Part shown: piece by piece, positions 45,088 to 53,270 of the stretch
Position numbering within the stretch: the first letter of the stretch is position 1
Layout of the letters: each line of letters opens with the position of its first letter
Source of the DNA: Rhodococcus sp. 06-235-1A
GTDB taxonomy: Bacteria; Actinomycetota; Actinomycetes; Mycobacteriales; Mycobacteriaceae
Length of the DNA stretch: 64,000 nucleotides
Direction: 5' to 3'
Assembly (NCBI RefSeq): GCF_002258785.1
Contig: NZ_NOYI01000018.1
Coordinates: 1-64,000, forward strand
Position numbers and translations under genes: made by a program
The notes under the pieces: generated by a model
What the model saw: only the letters and a program-made list of their open reading frames with translations
The model's database searches: none
Told to the model about the DNA's origin: nothing

Positions 45088-46440
45088 CTATTTCGTCGAC
45101 GGGGCCAGAAGATGCTCACAGAGGAAGCGAGTCGACAGCAACGACCAGTGCTCGGCATTGCCCATCGCACAGTGGTCGTCGTCGGCATAGAGCACCAGCT
45201 GGGCGTTCGGTGCAGCGACTGCGAGGTCGATCGAGTCGCGGGTACTGGCCAGCGTGTCCCGGGCCCCGTTGATCACCAACAGTGGGATGCCGATCTCTCG
45301 ATAGAGTTGTCGCAGAGAGAGTTTCGACACCTTACGCAACAGGCCGGCAGTACTGGTCGCACCGAGCGTCCGGCTCAGCGTCGACAGCATCACCTCCGGC
45401 ATGCCGATCGAATTGATGACACCGAAACTGCGATGCGTGAGCGGCCCATTGGACACCGCCGCTTTCAAACGAGGGTCCACAGCGGCCATGCGCGCCGCCC
45501 AGTAACCGCCGAAACTGAAACCCATGATGCCGAGCCGCTCGGCGTCGATGCGCTCATCGGCAGCGAGAAAGTCGATCACCGCGCTGTACACGTTCTCGGC
45601 CGCCGCCGTCATGGGGTCGCTGTACGAATACGTGCCGGGCATCTCCATGACGAAGGTGGCGAGACCGGAGTCGCGCTGAGCCAGGAGAGGAAAGAGGGTC
45701 TCGGCGATGGTGCCTTCCAAACCGTTCGTCACCAGAACCGTCGGCATGTTCGTCGCACCGATCGGTAACGCGAGAACGCCGTGTACTCGATCGGTGGTGC
45801 CGGGCAGGAAGATGTCGAGCACTTCGACGTCGTACCCCATCGTCGGTGCCATGGCTCGCAACAACGTTTCCGACAAGTCCGACGAGCGACGATAGGCGCG
45901 CTGGCGTTGTGGACTCCCGCCAGGCCACGCGGCAACGAAGTCGTACACCACTGCTTTGATCAAACCGTCCATCGCAACAACCGCGTCGGATGCCGACGGA
46001 TGCTCTGCGACGAACCGTGTCGGTGCCTCCGGATCTGCAACCGTGCCACGATCGGCCAGAATCGTCGCCGCTGGTGCCAGTGCCTCACCCAGAGCCGTCA
46101 GCGCCGAGGGGTCGGTGGCGTCGAGCAACAGGGCACTCGCGGGGGCACCCAATCGGGACAAGGCATCGTCTGCGCGCGCGAGGTATCGGTCGGCGAAAGT
46201 CGACCAATAGGGAGCCCACCGATCATCGTCGAACGAACGACATTCCGACAACTGACGCCGGAATTCGGCATCCGAGATTCCGCCGAGGTGCGTGAAGCGG
46301 TCGACGAACAGCCGCGGCAGATACGGCGCGACACCTTGCCTGTGCGCTGCACTTTCGGTGCTGTGGGTCAGTGCCCTCACGCTGACCGCTATCCGTCGTC
46401 CCCAATCCATCAACGATGTCACCGGCTGTTCCCCCGCCAC
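45088..46440 (-). CDS. alpha/beta hydrolase
   Basis: This 450-residue protein has a helical N-terminal part of about 170 residues and a C-terminal alpha/beta hydrolase domain with nucleophile elbow GFSFGGYWA, followed by a late Asp (NGARDT) and His (DDDHCAMG) that complete the triad. The large N-terminal part resembles FrsA/2,6-dihydroxypseudo-oxynicotine hydrolase-like proteins. It is divergent from a TetR gene that probably represses it. Substrate unknown. Confidence 0.75.
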   Translation of the reverse strand: MAGEQPVTSLMDWGRRIAVSVRALTHSTESAAHRQGVAPYLPRLFVDRFTHLGGISDAEFRRQLSECRSFDDDRWAPYWSTFADRYLARADDALSRLGAPASALLLDATDPSALTALGEALAPAATILADRGTVADPEAPTRFVAEHPSASDAVVAMDGLIKAVVYDFVAAWPGGSPQRQRAYRRSSDLSETLLRAMAPTMGYDVEVLDIFLPGTTDRVHGVLALPIGATNMPTVLVTNGLEGTIAETLFPLLAQRDSGLATFVMEMPGTYSYSDPMTAAAENVYSAVIDFLAADERIDAERLGIMGFSFGGYWAARMAAVDPRLKAAVSNGPLTHRSFGVINSIGMPEVMLSTLSRTLGATSTAGLLRKVSKLSLRQLYREIGIPLLVINGARDTLASTRDSIDLAVAAPNAQLVLYADDDHCAMGNAEHWSLLSTRFLCEHLLAPSTK

Positions 46441-46489
46441 TCAAAGCAGAAAGTTCTGCGTTAAGGCACGGTAGGTGGCTCGATCGACT

Positions 46490-46515
46490 AATGCAAGTAA
46501 CGCTGCAATAGCATT
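46490..46515. promoter_or_regulatory. candidate TetR operator
   Basis: AATGC (46490-46494) and GCATT (46511-46515) are inverted arms in the 80-bp gap between the hydrolase and TetR starts, with TGCA also repeated inside. The dyad is long and imperfect. The position, 5 bases before the TetR ATG, fits autorepression. Confidence 0.35.
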
Positions 46516-46520
46516 CACGA

Positions 46521-47150
46521 ATGGATGACGACACCGAGCACGTTGCACCACGTCGACGGCCTGGGGGGCGGACGGCTCAGGTCAGAGCTGCGGTACACCA
46601 AGCCGTGCTGGACGCCGTGATCGAGGGCGGCGTCGACAACGTCGGCATACCCGACATTGCCCGCCGCGCCGGCGTCCGCGACAGCACCGTCTACCGACGG
46701 TGGGCCACTCGAGAAAATCTCGTGCTCGACGCGATGCTCGCTGCCAGCGAGCACACCCTCCCAGGGCCCGATACCGGTTCGCTGCGCGAGGATCTGACGG
46801 CGCTCGCCACCAGTTTGAGCACCTATCTGAACTCACCCCTCGGCCATGGCCTGGTTCGAGCGCTCGCCTTCGTCACCGACTCCGCCGAGATCGAACAGGC
46901 ACGGAACACATTCTGGCAGAAGCGTTTCGAGGCGAACCAAGTGATGATCAGGCATGCAATCGCACGCGGTGAGATCCCCGCCGGGGCCGACGCGAACGCA
47001 CGCACTGCAATAGAACTACTCATCGCTCCTATCCATTTCAGACATCTCCTCACCCGCCTTCCGTGTGACGCGGCCTTCATCGACACTGTCGTCGCCGCCG
47101 CGATCGGCTCACTGACGAGCATGCAGACGACCGACGCCGAACACTCTTGA
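46521..47150 (+). CDS. TetR family regulator
   Basis: This 209-residue protein has an N-terminal HTH (about 15-60: AVLDAVIEGGVDNVGIPDIARRAGVRDSTVYRRW-type pattern) and a helical ligand domain with the TetR_C_11-like ending. It is divergent from the alpha/beta hydrolase, its likely target. The ATG at 46521 gives a short normal N-terminal arm. Confidence 0.85.
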   Translation: MDDDTEHVAPRRRPGGRTAQVRAAVHQAVLDAVIEGGVDNVGIPDIARRAGVRDSTVYRRWATRENLVLDAMLAASEHTLPGPDTGSLREDLTALATSLSTYLNSPLGHGLVRALAFVTDSAEIEQARNTFWQKRFEANQVMIRHAIARGEIPAGADANARTAIELLIAPIHFRHLLTRLPCDAAFIDTVVAAAIGSLTSMQTTDAEHS

Positions 47151-47171
47151 CGAAATCCGAACCTCGACATA

Positions 47172-47195
47172 ACCTACAACCAAATGGTTGTAGGT
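47172..47195. promoter_or_regulatory. perfect 11-bp inverted repeat, ArsR operator
   Basis: Arms ACCTACAACCA (47172-47182) and TGGTTGTAGGT (47185-47195) are perfect with a 2-base centre. The element ends 3 bases before the ATG at 47199 and covers an upstream ATG at 47184. Similar TGGTTG dyads precede other ArsR/SRPBCC pairs in actinobacteria. Confidence 0.7.
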
Positions 47196-47198
47196 GAG

Positions 47199-47525
47199 AT
47201 GAGTGACGCCGAGGTCGATCGCCTGTTCCAGGCCTTCGCCGACACGACGCGTCGTGACATCGTCGCGAAGGTCACCGTCGGCGAACAGTCGGTCTCGGAG
47301 TTGGCATCTCACTACGCCATGAGTTTTGCCGCAGTACAGAAACACGTCGCGGTGCTCGAACGCGCCGACCTGATCACGAAACACAAGCGTGGCAGGGAGC
47401 AAATCGTGCAAGTCCGGTTGGACACGATCGCGAGGGCGCGTGCACTGCTCGACAGCTACGAGGAGATCTGGCGACAACGGGTGGACCGGATCGACGACCT
47501 TCTGTCCGAAGACGAGAAAGGCTGA
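47199..47525 (+). CDS. ArsR family regulator (SdpR-like)
   Basis: This 108-residue winged-helix protein has FADTTRRDIVAKV, then SVSELASHYAMSFAAVQKHVAVLERADLI as the HTH. It lacks the metal-binding cysteines of ArsR/SmtB sensors, so it resembles SdpR-type regulators. I place the start at 47199 because an earlier ATG (47184) lies inside the operator, and GTAGGTGAG precedes 47199. The SRPBCC gene follows after 3 bases, the usual pairing for this group; the protein probably represses both. Confidence 0.85.
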   Translation: MSDAEVDRLFQAFADTTRRDIVAKVTVGEQSVSELASHYAMSFAAVQKHVAVLERADLITKHKRGREQIVQVRLDTIARARALLDSYEEIWRQRVDRIDDLLSEDEKG

Positions 47526-47528
47526 ATC

Positions 47529-48014
47529 GTGCCGTTCATCAGCTCACACAAAGATGCAGAGAACTTGACCATGACCATGGTTGCGGAGTTCGACGCGAAA
47601 GTCGAACGCGTTTGGCAGATTTGGGCGGATCCGCGCCAGCTCGAACGGTGGTGGGGTCCGCCCACATGGCCCGCGACATTCGTGTCCCACGACTTCGTTC
47701 CAGGCGGTAAGGCGTCGTACTACATGTCCGGTCCGGACGGCGAAAAGGCCGCCGGTTGGTGGATTTTCACCGACATTTCGGCACCTACCACCCTGTCCTT
47801 CGACGACGGGTTCGCCGACGACTCGGGCAATCCGTCGTCGACGATGCCTGTCACGCACGCCGTAGCGAGCCTCGAGGACGTCGACGGCAGAACGCGCATG
47901 ACCATCCGCTCGCGGTTCGACAGCCTGGCGCAGCTGGAGGAGCTCGTCGCAATGGGTATGGAAGAGGGCATGGGACTCGCCCTCGGCCAGATCGACGCCA
48001 TCCTCGCCGACTGA
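47529..48014 (+). CDS. SRPBCC/AHSA1-domain protein
   Basis: This 161-residue START-like fold protein has the AHSA1 pattern AKVERVWQIWADPRQLERWWGPP, then GWWIFTDISAPTTLSF and a long C-terminal helix ending GMGLALGQIDAIL. These proteins bind hydrophobic ligands in a deep cavity. The GTG start at 47529 uses the GAAAGG near the end of the regulator gene. It is translated with the ArsR gene, which probably controls it. Confidence 0.82.
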   Translation: MPFISSHKDAENLTMTMVAEFDAKVERVWQIWADPRQLERWWGPPTWPATFVSHDFVPGGKASYYMSGPDGEKAAGWWIFTDISAPTTLSFDDGFADDSGNPSSTMPVTHAVASLEDVDGRTRMTIRSRFDSLAQLEELVAMGMEEGMGLALGQIDAILAD

Positions 48015-48018
48015 CTGT

Positions 48019-48060
48019 CGTGCACGGAAACTCGGTCTCTGCTACGAACTTTCGTGCACG
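48019..48060. terminator. bidirectional terminator hairpin
   Basis: CGTGCACG occurs at 48019-48026 and 48053-48060. The site is self-complementary, so the two copies pair over 8 bp and extend through AAA/TTT with one bulged base. It lies between the converging SRPBCC and lipoprotein genes. Confidence 0.55.
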
Positions 48061-48075
48061 TGCGGCGCAGCCGCT

Positions 48076-49095
48076 CTACTCCGGAACTGCGCTGACAGTG
48101 AAGGGTTCGACGGGCTCTCCCCCACGCTTGTCGAATTGACTGTTCACCACGTACAGCCGATCATCCAGTGCGGCAACGGTTGTCGGGTAGGCGAACGATG
48201 GGTCGGTGATCTCACCGGTGACCGCACCGGTTCTTCCGTCGTCGTCGAGATCCACCTTGGCGATGAGCCCGTCGCGATTACGGACGACGTACAGCGTGTC
48301 GTCGTCCATCTCCATCCCGTCGCCGTTCACGAGGGTCGCTCCGCCGAGATCGACCTGTGTGACCTCCTTGGAGGTCTTGTCGATGCGATACAGGTAGCCG
48401 GTGCTCGACTGCACGACGATCAACGCTGTTTCATTGTCGTTCTCGACGATGCCGTTCGCGTTGAAGCCCTCCCCGTACGCGAACGGAGTGCCGTCGAAGC
48501 TCACGAACGTCTCCAACGGGCCGTCCTGCGTTCCGGCCGTCATCTGCTCGACGGGAATGCGATACAACGCCGGGCTGCGGGAGTCCGTGACGTAGGCGTC
48601 GCCGTTGTCGGCAATGGCGACGTCGTTGAGGAATGTCGCGTCGGCACCGAGACCGTTGGTGAACGTGGCCACCAGATCACCGGAATCGACGTCGTACACC
48701 CACACCTTGCCGGTGGCTCCTCCGGCGATCACCAGGTGGTCGGCGCGATCGTCGTCATCGGTCACATCGATCCCGGCAGCACCGGTGCGTCCGTCCGCGC
48801 CGCCGGGTAGGAACACCGACACATCGGGGGATCCGACGGTTCCGCGGAACACCGCGCCGTCGGACGTCGACGTCACGTAGAAGGTGTCGTCTGCGGCGGT
48901 GATGCCTTCGGGGAACACTCCACTACCGGGCAGGTTGTAGACCGTTGCAGTGCTCGATTTCGACGACGTTGCCGCCGAGGAGGAGGAATTGCTCGGGGTG
49001 CTCGGCGCCGGCTCGGCCGAATCCGAGGACCCGCAGGCACTCAGCAGCAGTGTGGCAACGGCAACAGCAGGGACTACTCGAGAGACTCGGTTCAC
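48076..49095 (-). CDS. beta-propeller lipoprotein (SMP-30/NHL-like)
   Basis: A 339-residue lipoprotein precursor with lipobox LLSAC (Cys21), a Ser-rich linker (about 25-48) and a repeated YxV/LYR blade pattern of about six units, with conserved FPEGIT, FLNDVAIADNGDAYVTDS and GDGMEMDDDTLYVV. The pattern resembles SMP-30/gluconolactonase-like propellers. It may bind Ca2+ and a small ligand outside the cell, or hydrolyse a lactone. No signal for a partner nearby. Confidence 0.75.
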   Translation of the reverse strand: MNRVSRVVPAVAVATLLLSACGSSDSAEPAPSTPSNSSSSAATSSKSSTATVYNLPGSGVFPEGITAADDTFYVTSTSDGAVFRGTVGSPDVSVFLPGGADGRTGAAGIDVTDDDDRADHLVIAGGATGKVWVYDVDSGDLVATFTNGLGADATFLNDVAIADNGDAYVTDSRSPALYRIPVEQMTAGTQDGPLETFVSFDGTPFAYGEGFNANGIVENDNETALIVVQSSTGYLYRIDKTSKEVTQVDLGGATLVNGDGMEMDDDTLYVVRNRDGLIAKVDLDDDGRTGAVTGEITDPSFAYPTTVAALDDRLYVVNSQFDKRGGEPVEPFTVSAVPE

Positions 49096-49182
49096 ACGAT
49101 CGAGTGTTCCATATGTCTCAATTTTCGGGCATTTGTCCTGGTGAGCAGATTTTCAGTCGACACCTTTCGTACAGTCGTTGTC

Positions 49183-49836
49183 ATGAGTGACCTCTCCACC
49201 CTTGCCGCGACCAGCACCGAACTCGGCGGAATCGCCGGTTGGGCGGTCAGCTTGATGGAGGCCATCGGTGGCCCCGGCGCCGGAATCGCGGTGGCCGCCG
49301 AGAACTTTTTCCCGCCGCTACCCAGCGAGATCATCCTGCCGTTGGCAGGATTCACCGCATCGCAGGGCGGGATGACTCTCTTCGGTGCGCTGTTCTGGAC
49401 GACAGCCGGCTCGGTCTTGGGTGCGTTGGTTCTGTACTGGCTGGGCATCAAGCTCGGTCGCGACCGGATGTACGCCATCGTCGAGAAGATGCCGTTCGTC
49501 GGAACCGAGGATCTGACGAAAGCGGAGGATTGGTTCACCCGTCACGGACGTTCGGCGGTGTTCTTCGGCCGCATGATTCCGGTGGTTCGCTCGGGCATTT
49601 CCATTCCCGCCGGAGTCTCACGGATGCCGATCCTGCAGTTCACCCTGTACACGACTCTGGGCAGCCTGATCTGGAACTCGATCTTCGTGCTCGCCGGTTA
49701 CTTTCTCGGTGAGAACTGGCACTACGTGGAGAACTACGCCTCGGTGTTCCAGTACATCGTCATCGGCATCGTTGTTGCGCTGATCGCCTATTTCGTGGTG
49801 AAGAAAGTGAAGTCCAGGCGCGTCGAGGTGCAGTGA
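49183..49836 (+). CDS. DedA family membrane protein
   Basis: This 217-residue protein has a re-entrant N-terminal part with ENFFPPLPSEIILPLAGF, and the second DedA motif FFGRMIPVVRSGISIPAGVSRM carrying the essential Arg residues. Members move or flip undecaprenyl phosphate and phospholipids and support pH and membrane homeostasis. The ATG at 49183 is preferred; a GTG at 49141 has no ribosome site. Downstream is a 150-bp gap with no gene. Confidence 0.85.
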   Translation: MSDLSTLAATSTELGGIAGWAVSLMEAIGGPGAGIAVAAENFFPPLPSEIILPLAGFTASQGGMTLFGALFWTTAGSVLGALVLYWLGIKLGRDRMYAIVEKMPFVGTEDLTKAEDWFTRHGRSAVFFGRMIPVVRSGISIPAGVSRMPILQFTLYTTLGSLIWNSIFVLAGYFLGENWHYVENYASVFQYIVIGIVVALIAYFVVKKVKSRRVEVQ

Positions 49837-49986
49837 CGTTCAGGGCTCGTCGGGGTGGCCACGCCCGGTATCACCGGACCCGCCGGTTGTAGGTGTCAGA
49901 CACACCCCACGGCCGATCCTCGTACTCGACCGCCGGCCAAGCCGACACGTCAGGATCGTCCACCATCGGTGGATCGAATGTGCACG

Positions 49987-50766
49987 TCAGCGCTGACCGG
50001 AATCCCCGAGCTTTTCTGCCGCCTCACGCAATTGCACTCCGATGCGATCGGTTGCCTCGTCGAACAGATCTCGCGCTGCGCTGAGATTCAAGGACGCCAG
50101 CTCGTCGCTCTCGCGCTCCTCGAGCTCGGCGAAGTCGGGAGACCCGTGATGCTCGATCCACCGCATCTTCTCGAGTTCCTTCTCGATGTCCATCAGTCCG
50201 TCCAGATACGAGCGCAATGCAGTCAATCGCAAGATCAGGGTGCGTTGACGATCGGCGAGTGCTTCGGTCCGCCGGGCGTACATCGCTTGCACCTCGGCAT
50301 CTTTGGCGAGGTGGCCCGACGGTGGGCCGCCGAGACGATCGAGGGCGGCCTGAAGCAGTCCTGCGCTGCGCGCAACCGAGGCAACTTCCGCAGACAGGTC
50401 GATGCGCACGATCCGGTGCGCTACGTCGTCCGCCGTCCACGCCGCCAGACCCTCGATAGCGGTGGCCAGAGCAGCGACGACGTAGACGACACTGCCCGTC
50501 ACCGTCTTGCGGAGGCTCTCGAGCTCTGCGACGTCTGCCTGTCCTCGACTTGCCGGCTGCCGATCCACGACCTTCCGCACTCTGTCGAGCCGGGTTGCAG
50601 TCGGGGGGTCATGCAGAGTCGAGGTGGCGGCAAGACGCCAGGAGGTGAGTGCATCTCGGACGAAGTGGCCGTGCGCACCACCCCACGCCGGCTTGCCGAG
50701 ATCGACCACTGCGTCGTCGATCGCACGCTGGTCCTTCGACCGACGATCGAACGGATTCCATGCCAT
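49987..50766 (-). CDS. hypothetical helical protein
   Basis: This 259-residue soluble protein is almost entirely helical with heptad-like stretches (about 150-259) and a basic first 40 residues beginning MAWNPFDRR. There is a hydrophobic segment near 93-110 that may be a short membrane span. I do not recognise it. It follows the DUF1648 gene on the same strand after 15 bases, so the two may be cotranscribed. Confidence 0.6.
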   Translation of the reverse strand: MAWNPFDRRSKDQRAIDDAVVDLGKPAWGGAHGHFVRDALTSWRLAATSTLHDPPTATRLDRVRKVVDRQPASRGQADVAELESLRKTVTGSVVYVVAALATAIEGLAAWTADDVAHRIVRIDLSAEVASVARSAGLLQAALDRLGGPPSGHLAKDAEVQAMYARRTEALADRQRTLILRLTALRSYLDGLMDIEKELEKMRWIEHHGSPDFAELEERESDELASLNLSAARDLFDEATDRIGVQLREAAEKLGDSGQR

Positions 50767-50781
50767 CCGAACTCTCCTGAC

Positions 50782-51285
50782 TCAATCACTCGGTATGCGG
50801 TATCGGTTGCCTTTGATCAGATACGCGACGTACCCCAGGACGGCCACGAGGAAGGAGGCCGTCGGTGCCACAAGAATCCAGCCGTTGACGGAGTCTCCCG
50901 TGGTCGAACCCGACACGACAACCATCCAGGCAAGCAGCAACGCAGTTGCCGAGCCGATCCAGTCGAAGTCCTCGGCCATCTTTCGATTCAGTTCGGGTCG
51001 ATGCTCGGCAGTTGTCCAGTATTCATGCATTCGCCTACTCGGCATGTTCACCATCCGGGCAGGGACCTTGGGCAACCACCAAGCGACGCTCGCAAAGAAG
51101 CCGATCAAGAGCATTCCGATGCCGCCGGTCGTCAATAGGAACGATGATTTCGATTCCATCCGGTCGATCTGTCCCCAGCCGGTGAAGTGTGCCGGCACCT
51201 GGTCGTCTGCCGTTGTCCCCACCCAGATCAGCGCCCCGACGAACACAAGAGTGGACAGCAGCAAGACTCCTCGCGACAGCTTCAT
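50782..51285 (-). CDS. DUF1648 membrane protein
   Basis: This 167-residue protein has four membrane helices. The N-terminal block VPAHFTGWGQIDRMESKSSFL matches DUF1648, whose members include SdpI-like immunity and signalling proteins. The ATG at 51285 is the first that gives a signal-anchor-like start; a far longer upstream frame is a shadow of the methyltransferase gene. It is divergent from the methyltransferase by 72 bases. Confidence 0.75.
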   Translation of the reverse strand: MKLSRGVLLLSTLVFVGALIWVGTTADDQVPAHFTGWGQIDRMESKSSFLLTTGGIGMLLIGFFASVAWWLPKVPARMVNMPSRRMHEYWTTAEHRPELNRKMAEDFDWIGSATALLLAWMVVVSGSTTGDSVNGWILVAPTASFLVAVLGYVAYLIKGNRYRIPSD

Positions 51286-51343
51286 CCCGGTCCACTTTAG
51301 TGCCTGCGGCAGTGGCGTGACGCTGTACCTCTGGATCGCTCCG

Positions 51344-51349
51344 TAGACT
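51344..51349 (+). promoter_or_regulatory. -10 element for the methyltransferase gene
   Basis: TAGACT lies 8 bases before the GTG start, with no ribosome site between them. Transcription would start at or next to the GTG, giving a leaderless mRNA. No good -35 is visible. Confidence 0.5.
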
Positions 51350-51357
51350 CTGCTCCC

Positions 51358-52881
51358 GTGCCACGGAAGGCACACACCGCACCACTGCCGGAGGCACCGA
51401 TGCCCAACAACGAGTTCGGGGACTTCCAGACCCCGATCGAGTTGGCGCGCGCATTGGTGAGCACTCTGCCTCGGCGACAGTGGACTCGCGTCCTCGAACC
51501 CACCTGTGGTGTCGGAAATTTCATGTCGGTCATCGGCGAGCACCACTCCGACGCAGAACGCGTCGGAATCGAAGTGCAGCCCGAGTACGCCGCGGCCGCA
51601 TCGACATTCGGCAGAGTGATCACTGCATCGATTTTCGATTTCGATCTGGCACGAGACATCGAATGGACATCGGCGCCGGGCCCGACTCTCGTCGTCGGAA
51701 ACCCACCATGGGTCACCAACTCCCAGCTGTCCGTACTCGATTCCGCCAACAGACCTGCTCGCGTGAACACCGCCAACGCCCGTGGAATCGATGCGATCAC
51801 CGGAAGCTCCAATTTCGATATCGCAGAGTACATCTGGATCAAACTGTTGACCGAGTTCGCCGACAGGCCCACCACCATCGCGATGATCTGCAAGACCCAG
51901 GTGGCGCGCAATGTTCTGTTGCACAGCGCCAGGCGCAACCTTCCCGTCACCGGCTCGAGTCTGCGGTCGATCGATGCCAAGAAGTGGTTCGACGCCGGAG
52001 TGGACGCCTGCTGGTTCGTCGTCGAGCTCGGACCCGGGATGCCCGACTACACCGCACAGACGTACCCGACCATCGAATCACCGCACCCGACCACAAGAAT
52101 CGGCGTGGTCGACGGGCAACTCGTCGCGGACATCGACGCCTACGAGCGCAGCAAGCAGTTCGACGGAGTCAGTCCGCTGATGTGGCGTCAGGGAATCAAG
52201 CACGACGCGTCATCGGTGATGGAACTGGCCGAGAACGGTGGCCCGCGAACCAAACTCGGCAACGCGGTGGACGTAGAGCAGGACTTCCTGTTTCCCCTGT
52301 TCAAGTGCACCGATGTCTACCGTGACAAGCTCAACGACGTGTCCCGCTGGATGATCGTGCCACAATCGCACACCGGTGACGACACCGCACAATTGGCGAA
52401 CAGCGCGCCGAAATTGTGGAAGTACCTGAACGACAACGCAGCTGCGCTCGACAGCCGCAAGTCGTCCATCTACCGAAACCGCGCCCGGTTCTGCATCTTC
52501 GGCGTCGGTCCGTATACGTTCTCGCCCTACAAGATTGCGATCTCCGGCTTCCACAAGATTCCTCGGTTCAGGATGGTCGGCCCCTACGACGGCAAACCTG
52601 CGGTCTTCGACGACGCCACATACCTGTTGCCGTTCGAGGACCCAGCAACCTGTGCCGTCGCATATGCGTTGCTGACGAGCGAGGAGGCAAACGATCTTGT
52701 TGCTGCACTGGCATTCTGGGACAGCAAGCGACCGGTGACCAAGAAGCTCCTGCAACGCATCGACTTACGAGCGATCGCCCGCGAGACCGACCGGGAATCA
52801 GTGCGGCATCGAGCTCTGTCGGCGCATCCGATCGCCGACTCTATCGATCAGGCCATCGACTTCTTCAGAGATCGGACCTGA
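51358..52881 (+). CDS. N6-adenine DNA methyltransferase, solitary (TaqI/Eco57I-like)
   Basis: This 507-residue class I methyltransferase has the SAM-binding motif LEPTCGVGNF (46-55), an acidic GIEVQ (about 70-74) and the catalytic NPPW (115-118), which defines gamma-type N6-adenine enzymes such as M.TaqI. The C-terminal half (about 240-507) is the target-recognition part. TPIELARAL at the N-terminus is a usual early motif. There is no restriction endonuclease or specificity gene nearby, so it is an orphan or a protein with a non-restriction role. The GTG start is probably leaderless. The 3' end overlaps a converging ArsR gene by 17 bases. Confidence 0.78.
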   Translation: MPRKAHTAPLPEAPMPNNEFGDFQTPIELARALVSTLPRRQWTRVLEPTCGVGNFMSVIGEHHSDAERVGIEVQPEYAAAASTFGRVITASIFDFDLARDIEWTSAPGPTLVVGNPPWVTNSQLSVLDSANRPARVNTANARGIDAITGSSNFDIAEYIWIKLLTEFADRPTTIAMICKTQVARNVLLHSARRNLPVTGSSLRSIDAKKWFDAGVDACWFVVELGPGMPDYTAQTYPTIESPHPTTRIGVVDGQLVADIDAYERSKQFDGVSPLMWRQGIKHDASSVMELAENGGPRTKLGNAVDVEQDFLFPLFKCTDVYRDKLNDVSRWMIVPQSHTGDDTAQLANSAPKLWKYLNDNAAALDSRKSSIYRNRARFCIFGVGPYTFSPYKIAISGFHKIPRFRMVGPYDGKPAVFDDATYLLPFEDPATCAVAYALLTSEEANDLVAALAFWDSKRPVTKKLLQRIDLRAIARETDRESVRHRALSAHPIADSIDQAIDFFRDRT

Positions 52882-53182
52882 TCGTTTCGGCCAGTCGCTC
52901 GAGGTAGTCGGCGTTGCGTTTGTAGTGCACCCAGGGACCGATTTTGGTGCTCGTCACCAGCTGGGCGCGTTGCAGCACGGCCATGTATTGCGACGCCGTG
53001 GACTGCGAGACCCCCGCCCGCGATTGAATGTGCTTGAGGCACACGCCCACGTCCTCGGCGGGTTCGAGTTGGGGCGGGAAGTCGCTCGGATCCTTGAGCC
53101 ACTGCATGATCGCCAATCGCGCAGGATTGCTGAGCGCACCGAACACTGCCGCGAGCTCAGCGGGGTCCAGTTCGTCAGCCAC
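52865..53182 (-). CDS. ArsR family regulator
   Basis: This 105-residue winged-helix protein has ALSNPARLAIMQWL, then a short insert rich in Pro and Asp, followed by CLKHIQSRAGVSQSTASQYMAVLQRAQLV as the HTH and KIGPWVHYKRN as the wing. It is divergent from the PRISE-like SDR gene with two ATATCGCGATAT sites in the gap, so it probably represses the SDR and itself. One cysteine (near residue 48) is available, but there is no classical metal site. Confidence 0.85.
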   Translation of the reverse strand: MADELDPAELAAVFGALSNPARLAIMQWLKDPSDFPPQLEPAEDVGVCLKHIQSRAGVSQSTASQYMAVLQRAQLVTSTKIGPWVHYKRNADYLERLAETIRSDL

Positions 53183-53199
53183 CCCCGAAGCCTACTCCC

Positions 53200-53253
53200 A
53201 TATCGCGATATCCCGATCTGTGGTCTACTAGCGACATCGCAATATCGCGATAT
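53200..53253. promoter_or_regulatory. twin ATATCGCGATAT operators
   Basis: The perfect 12-bp palindrome ATATCGCGATAT occurs at 53200-53211 and 53242-53253, with centres 42 bp (four helical turns) apart. Both lie in the 88-bp gap between the ArsR and SDR starts. The spacing places both sites on one face of the helix, fit for cooperative binding of the ArsR dimer. Confidence 0.75.
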
Positions 53254-53270
53254 CCAGATAGGAGAAGGTC

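Noticed and set aside
51358-53182. A restriction-modification or defence island around the methyltransferase
   Set aside because: The neighbours are a DUF1648 membrane protein, an ArsR regulator and an SDR. No nuclease, helicase or specificity gene is present.
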